Part shown: piece by piece, positions 60,109 through 64,000 of the stretch
How positions within the stretch are numbered: position 1 is the first letter of the stretch
How the letters are laid out: each line of letters starts with the position of its first letter
Assembly (NCBI GenBank): GCA_905331475.1
Contig: CAJNYU010001258.1
Location: forward strand, 7,343 to 71,342
Origin: Rotaria socialis
Lineage: Eukaryota; Rotifera; Eurotatoria; Philodinida; Philodinidae
Length of the DNA stretch: 64,000 nucleotides
Reading direction: 5' to 3'
Program-made: the position numbers and the translations under genes
Notes under the pieces: model-generated
Databases searched by the model: none
What the model was told of the DNA's origin: nothing
The model's input: the letters and a program-made list of their open reading frames with translations, nothing else

Positions 60109-61868
60109 AAAAACAATATTTTGAATATATTTGCTTATATTTCTTATTATTTTACTTTGGATATTATTTTCAAATTTTCTTACGTATTTTGTGTAAACTT
60201 TTTTGACTTAGCAGTTTCTTCAGTTGGTCTATAGGTATTGAATTACATATTAATATTTAATGTAGAAGGCTTATCGAACATCTTTTAGAAATCTTTATAA
60301 AAGAAAACAAAATAACAATTTTCTACGTAAATGTTAATTTTATATTTTTAGCATATATTTTTTTCTGTATATTGCTGTGTTTCATTTTTGATTGTTTAAA
60401 AGTTTAAAAGAAATAAAGTATTGTAAAAATATATATATACATATATTTCGGATCAAGTCAAGAAATGGATCTTTGCAATTAATTGTTAGCCACCTCATTA
60501 TTTTAGGAAACATTCTTAGAGCAAATCAAAGAAATCATTGTTTTATCGCTTATTTTGAGATCAAATAGATATTTGTACGTTTATTTTGTCTGGCAACAAT
60601 TAGTCTATAAATTCAATGAATGAAGTGCCATTGCGTATAGAATAAAGTGCGAAATTTTATTTTTTTTACTGTGCTATTTTGAAAGAAAAGAAATCTTGAA
60701 TGAGGAATTCAAAGCAAATGGTATAAATGTGATCCTAACGTTCTCATCTTGCGTAACACGTAGCATTTTCTACATATTCATTCTCAACATCATCATGGTA
60801 CGAATTACGCATTTTTAATTTATACATAACGACCGAAAACAAATATCAGCGTCTGTTGACGTCCATGTGATATTTCGTATTGCATTAAAGTTATTCATTC
60901 TTAATCTAATAATTGAAGTCTTTCAGTGAAGGTGGACTAATCATGAGTATTTTAGATGTAAAAATTATATCATTAAAAATAAACAATGATAGAATAATAA
61001 CATAATTCAGTTCATATCAAATATTTATTTACTGGCACAGCTTTTTATTACTTAATAAAATATAAAATAGATGTTACTTTTAAATAACTTCAATGTGCGG
61101 CACACAATTTTTTCGAAGTATTTTTCTATGTACTTTGTTGAAAGAATCCTATGATCTTAATTCGTATTCAAATAGCCAAGTCTTTTATTGTTCTTCCTTG
61201 CTAACATATATATCAAGTTATTCATATTAATAAATAATATCAAAATATACCGTATTGAACAGTTGAATAGATATTAATATGCTGTACAATTATGAGAATG
61301 TGAACATTACATGTATTTTAATTAGATAGTTTAAATTTAACAATTAGAAAAAGCATAAGATTTGTCTTTATCAAAAACAGAAAAAAAGTGTTTGGAAATG
61401 TGCGCATAGATATTTCTTTGCTATTCTCTTAATATTCTCTTTTGGAGAACATTTCAACACAATGTTTTAATGCATATAGTTTGGAAATATTTCAGCTTTA
61501 CCTGTAAATCCTAGCTGTGTATTTATAAATCATTGCCATCTATTGAATATAATTTTCATTGATGTTAAATGTAACGACTGAAAAAAATCGTAGACCATCT
61601 TACTTTCGTAGGTGTTGTAATTACACCGCGTCTTTATCATATTTTCTGTGAGTTCATGTTTGTTAAACTGTTTTTTGTCTTATTTTATACAGTAATACTG
61701 AATCAATTCCGTTTGAATGAACCAACGAAAATTGATACAGCACCAATCGAGTGCTTAGTAAAAACTAACAAAACTCGAAATAAAATTGTTTGATATTTTT
61801 ATTTCATATCGCAGCATGTTATAATTTAAACACTGTAAGAACCATTAGCTTCTTTCTCATATTAATCT
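60109..61868. other. Intergenic, no gene recognised
   Basis: AT-rich. Starts with the 3' untranslated region of the Rel-homology gene, including AATAAA at 60412-60417 and a short (TA)n tract after it. No coding frames or repeats were recognised beyond that. Confidence 0.45.
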
Positions 61869-61876
61869 CTACGAAG

Positions 61877-62291
61877 CAGAGATGGGCAAGTCAGCGTTTT
61901 TTCGACTCAAGTCAAGTCAAGTCAGTGACTGAAAATTTCAAGTCACGTCAAGTCAAGTCATAGCTAAGCCAAAGAAAATTCCAAGTCACGACAAGTCAAG
62001 TCATGAGTAGTTCAAAATATTTTCAAGTCAAGTCAATTTGAGTCATAATTCATTCAAAAAATCATCAGGTGAAGTCATTTTTTGACTTGACTTGCCCATC
62101 TTTGATTTATTATTTGTATTTTTCTTCTACATTTCAAATTAGAGTTCAAAAATTCAATTAATAAAAGTTCTCTATGCATATAATTTTTGACTTGACTTGA
62201 ATTTCTCTGTACGACTTGTTGCAAGTCAAGTCAAGTCATTCTGAAAATTTTCAAGCCAAGTCGTGGCCCATCACTGACTTGCTTATCTCTG
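61877..62291. mobile_element. 415 bp hAT MITE with perfect 8-bp target duplication
   Basis: The ends are CAGAGATGGGCAAGTCA and TGACTTGCTTATCTCTG, 15 of 17 matching as inverted repeats. The flanking 8-bp duplication CTACGAAG (61869-61876 and 62292-62299) is exact. Both ends contain many copies of AAGTC or GACTT, as in AAGTCAAGTCAAGTCA. A second copy of the right-end sequence (TTGACTTGCCCATCTTTG) lies inside at about 62086-62104. No protein is encoded. The exact duplication implies fairly recent insertion. Confidence 0.88.
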
Positions 62292-62299
62292 CTACGAAG

Positions 62300-62802
62300 C
62301 GTTGATTTACTTCTACTTTGTTAATTAATGTATCTATCTGTCTAGTTGATACGTTGTTATGCAATTTGAAGAAGAACAGATAAGAAACGTGGTATAAATT
62401 TTAAAAAGAACTCAAGTTTTGTCTGTGATTAACATGTAGATATATCATGGTTGCCATAATTTTTATTATTATGTTTCTCGTCTTGTATTATTAGGCAGTT
62501 TTTGATAAGCAAAATAGTAATATAATAGCTGAATTTAATCCCACAGATTACATCCAAAGTAGCCATCTTACTGAGCTATTCGTTCTACCATTTCAATAGA
62601 AACTAACTTACACATATATTTTAAAATTTTATCGATCATAGAAAATTATTTATTGATCTTATAATAGGAATTCTATCAGTTGAGTTATTTTGTAACTGAT
62701 ACCTTTTTTATATCAGGAGAAATCAATCGATCTCTATCATAGTCTAAATTCTTATTTATGCTACCTAAAAATAGATTATTTATTTTCCTATACCATCTGC
62801 AT
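62300..62802. other. Intergenic between two MITEs
   Basis: About 500 bp of AT-rich sequence. No gene or repeat recognised. Confidence 0.4.
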
Positions 62803-63242
62803 CTAGAGGTGTCAGCCGAAGGGTTGAACGGCGACGGCGGGCAACAGTTTTCAATTTTTGAAGATTTCCAGCGGCTCGTTATTTGAATGAGTAATGCCTT
62901 CAGCGGCGGCTGCTACAAATTCTTAAAATTTTTTTCACAGCGGCGGCGTCGGCTGATATTTGTGAGTCCTTATGTGGCGGCGACGGCTCAGTTAAAAATT
63001 CACTGACGAAAATTAAAAGAAAAATGTTCGATTCGATCGCATATGTATTGATGTCAGCGGCGGAAAATAACGCTATCAAAAATTTTTATCTCTTGCAGCG
63101 GCGCAACGGCTAAACTTGTTTTTTTCGCAGCGGCGGCTACCCCAAAATTCTTAAAATTACTACTAATTTGGTGGTTGCGGTGGCTGATATTATTGAAAAA
63201 TCGGCTGCTGCGGCGGTTCAGCCGTACGGCTGACACCTCTAG
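62803..63242. mobile_element. 440 bp GC-rich hAT-like MITE with CGG-rich ends
   Basis: Perfect 16-bp inverted ends: CTAGAGGTGTCAGCCG and CGGCTGACACCTCTAG. The interior is filled with GCGGCGGC and CGGCTG words, making it a GC-rich patch in an AT-rich region. TAGAGGTG ends resemble those of the hAT-like element at 19306 (TAGGGGTGGCACT). No matching 8-bp target duplication was seen, so the insertion may be old or rearranged, and the hAT assignment rests on end similarity only. Confidence 0.7.
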
Positions 63243-64000
63243 TCACGTGTAATAATCCTTATCGTTTATATTCATCGAACAATACAATCAAAATGAATGT
63301 TATCGATTAGAAGAGAAATCTGAATACTGATCAGGTTTTCTCCTAATTTAGTACGGCTACCCAGGTGAAAATATCACAAAGCAAAATCATCTGCAGATAC
63401 GAGGGCATTAGGTCACGTTTACCGTGCCAGAAATTGACGAAAGGGTCCACGTTTTTTTTCATCTCAATTCCGTTATAAAAATTCATTTTTGGAAAGAATA
63501 ACTTCTGAAAACGAGCTCAAGACTAAATGTGATTATTTATCAGTTTGTAACTTTAATTGATGCTAAAATTATTTGTAATAAGTTTAAACATTATTCATGT
63601 GTCTGCATACGATCAACAAAATATGCCAATGATAAAAGCAAAATAATACATTATTATCATTTCAATCAGATTGACTGTGTTCTTTTTAGTCTGTAATAGA
63701 AAAGAGAATTTTTAAAAATTTCAACGTCGAATGAAAAATCAGTCGATTTGAGTAAATCGAAGTAAATATATTTGATCTATTTTTATTCTTCTAGTTAGCT
63801 ATAAAAAAAAGCTTCGGAATTCAAATTACGTCTATGATTAAATGAATACTTATTATGCATCTAAAACTAGTTAACATTTAAATGCTTCGCATGTTTCAAA
63901 GCTAGTAATCTTCATTTTCTGTTGACAGGTGTTCTAAGCTTTATATTTTATAGTTAATCATTAAGAACGACTATTGAACGTATGACGACATTTAACCAAC
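63243..64000. other. Intergenic, no gene recognised
   Basis: AT-rich sequence to the window edge. Only very short frames are seen. Confidence 0.4.

Noticed and set aside
62803-63242. CpG-island-like promoter
   Set aside because: The GC-rich patch is enclosed by exact inverted terminal repeats and has no gene beside it, so a mobile element explains it better.
1-64000. tRNA or rRNA genes
   Set aside because: I looked for the B-box-like GGTTCGA core with a foldable cloverleaf and for conserved rRNA words and saw none; a covariance-model search could still find a divergent one.

Overview
The window is nuclear DNA of a small-genome invertebrate animal. It is AT-rich, genes lie on both strands, and most introns are 50-100 bp with GT-AG ends. 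The proteins are clearly metazoan (class IIa HDAC, neurabin, RNF123/KPC1, a Rel-homology factor). Compact genes, very short introns and many small non-autonomous DNA transposons fit a bdelloid rotifer such as Rotaria or Adineta, but that placement is inference. I rebuilt gene models by hand from splice sites, reading-frame phase and remembered family sequences. In eleven of the twelve genes the exon phases close into one open frame with a sensible length; the twelfth, SEC62, has only two exons.

Layout. 1-2262: no gene. 2263-6937 (-): class IIa histone deacetylase, 15 exons. 9398-15990 (+): neurabin/spinophilin, 14 exons, with PP1 site, PDZ, coiled coil and SAM. 16662-17031 (+): BET1-like SNARE, tail to tail with a GAPR-1-like CAP protein (17094-18059, -). 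18060-23733: a transposon-rich gap holding a 3.3 kb hAT-like element with a 706 bp Tc1/mariner-type hairpin inside it. 23734-28048 (-): RBM25 splicing factor. 28436-28897 (-): TMEM14. 28898-34627: gene-poor, with an 855 bp foldback element that carries a nested MITE. 34628-35832 (-): SEC62. 37188-38408 (+): intronless MOCS3/UBA4. 39921-46951 (+): RNF123, 22 exons. 47404-49128 (+): GMPPB, 8 exons. 49129-54408: repeats, a broken integrase-like fossil, a G-rich island and a perfect hairpin. 54409-56603 (+): TIR-SAM protein. 57638-60108 (+): Rel-homology transcription factor. 60109-64000: two small hAT-like MITEs and no gene.

Most genes are unrelated housekeeping functions: ER translocation (SEC62), mannose activation (GMPPB), tRNA thiolation and Moco synthesis (MOCS3), Golgi SNARE traffic, splicing (RBM25) and ubiquitination (RNF123). 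The pair with a possible shared role is the TIR-SAM protein and the Rel-homology factor. They lie in tandem about 1 kb apart, and both domain types are typical of innate immune or stress signalling.

The most unusual material is (a) this TIR-SAM / Rel pair, with an atypical DNA-recognition loop in the Rel domain; (b) three hAT-like elements whose ends are each filled with a different short repeated word (AAAGT, AAGTC, CGG); (c) two large foldback elements, one with a smaller MITE inserted that left a perfect 8-bp target duplication; and (d) a class IIa HDAC that keeps the catalytic tyrosine lost in vertebrate class IIa enzymes.
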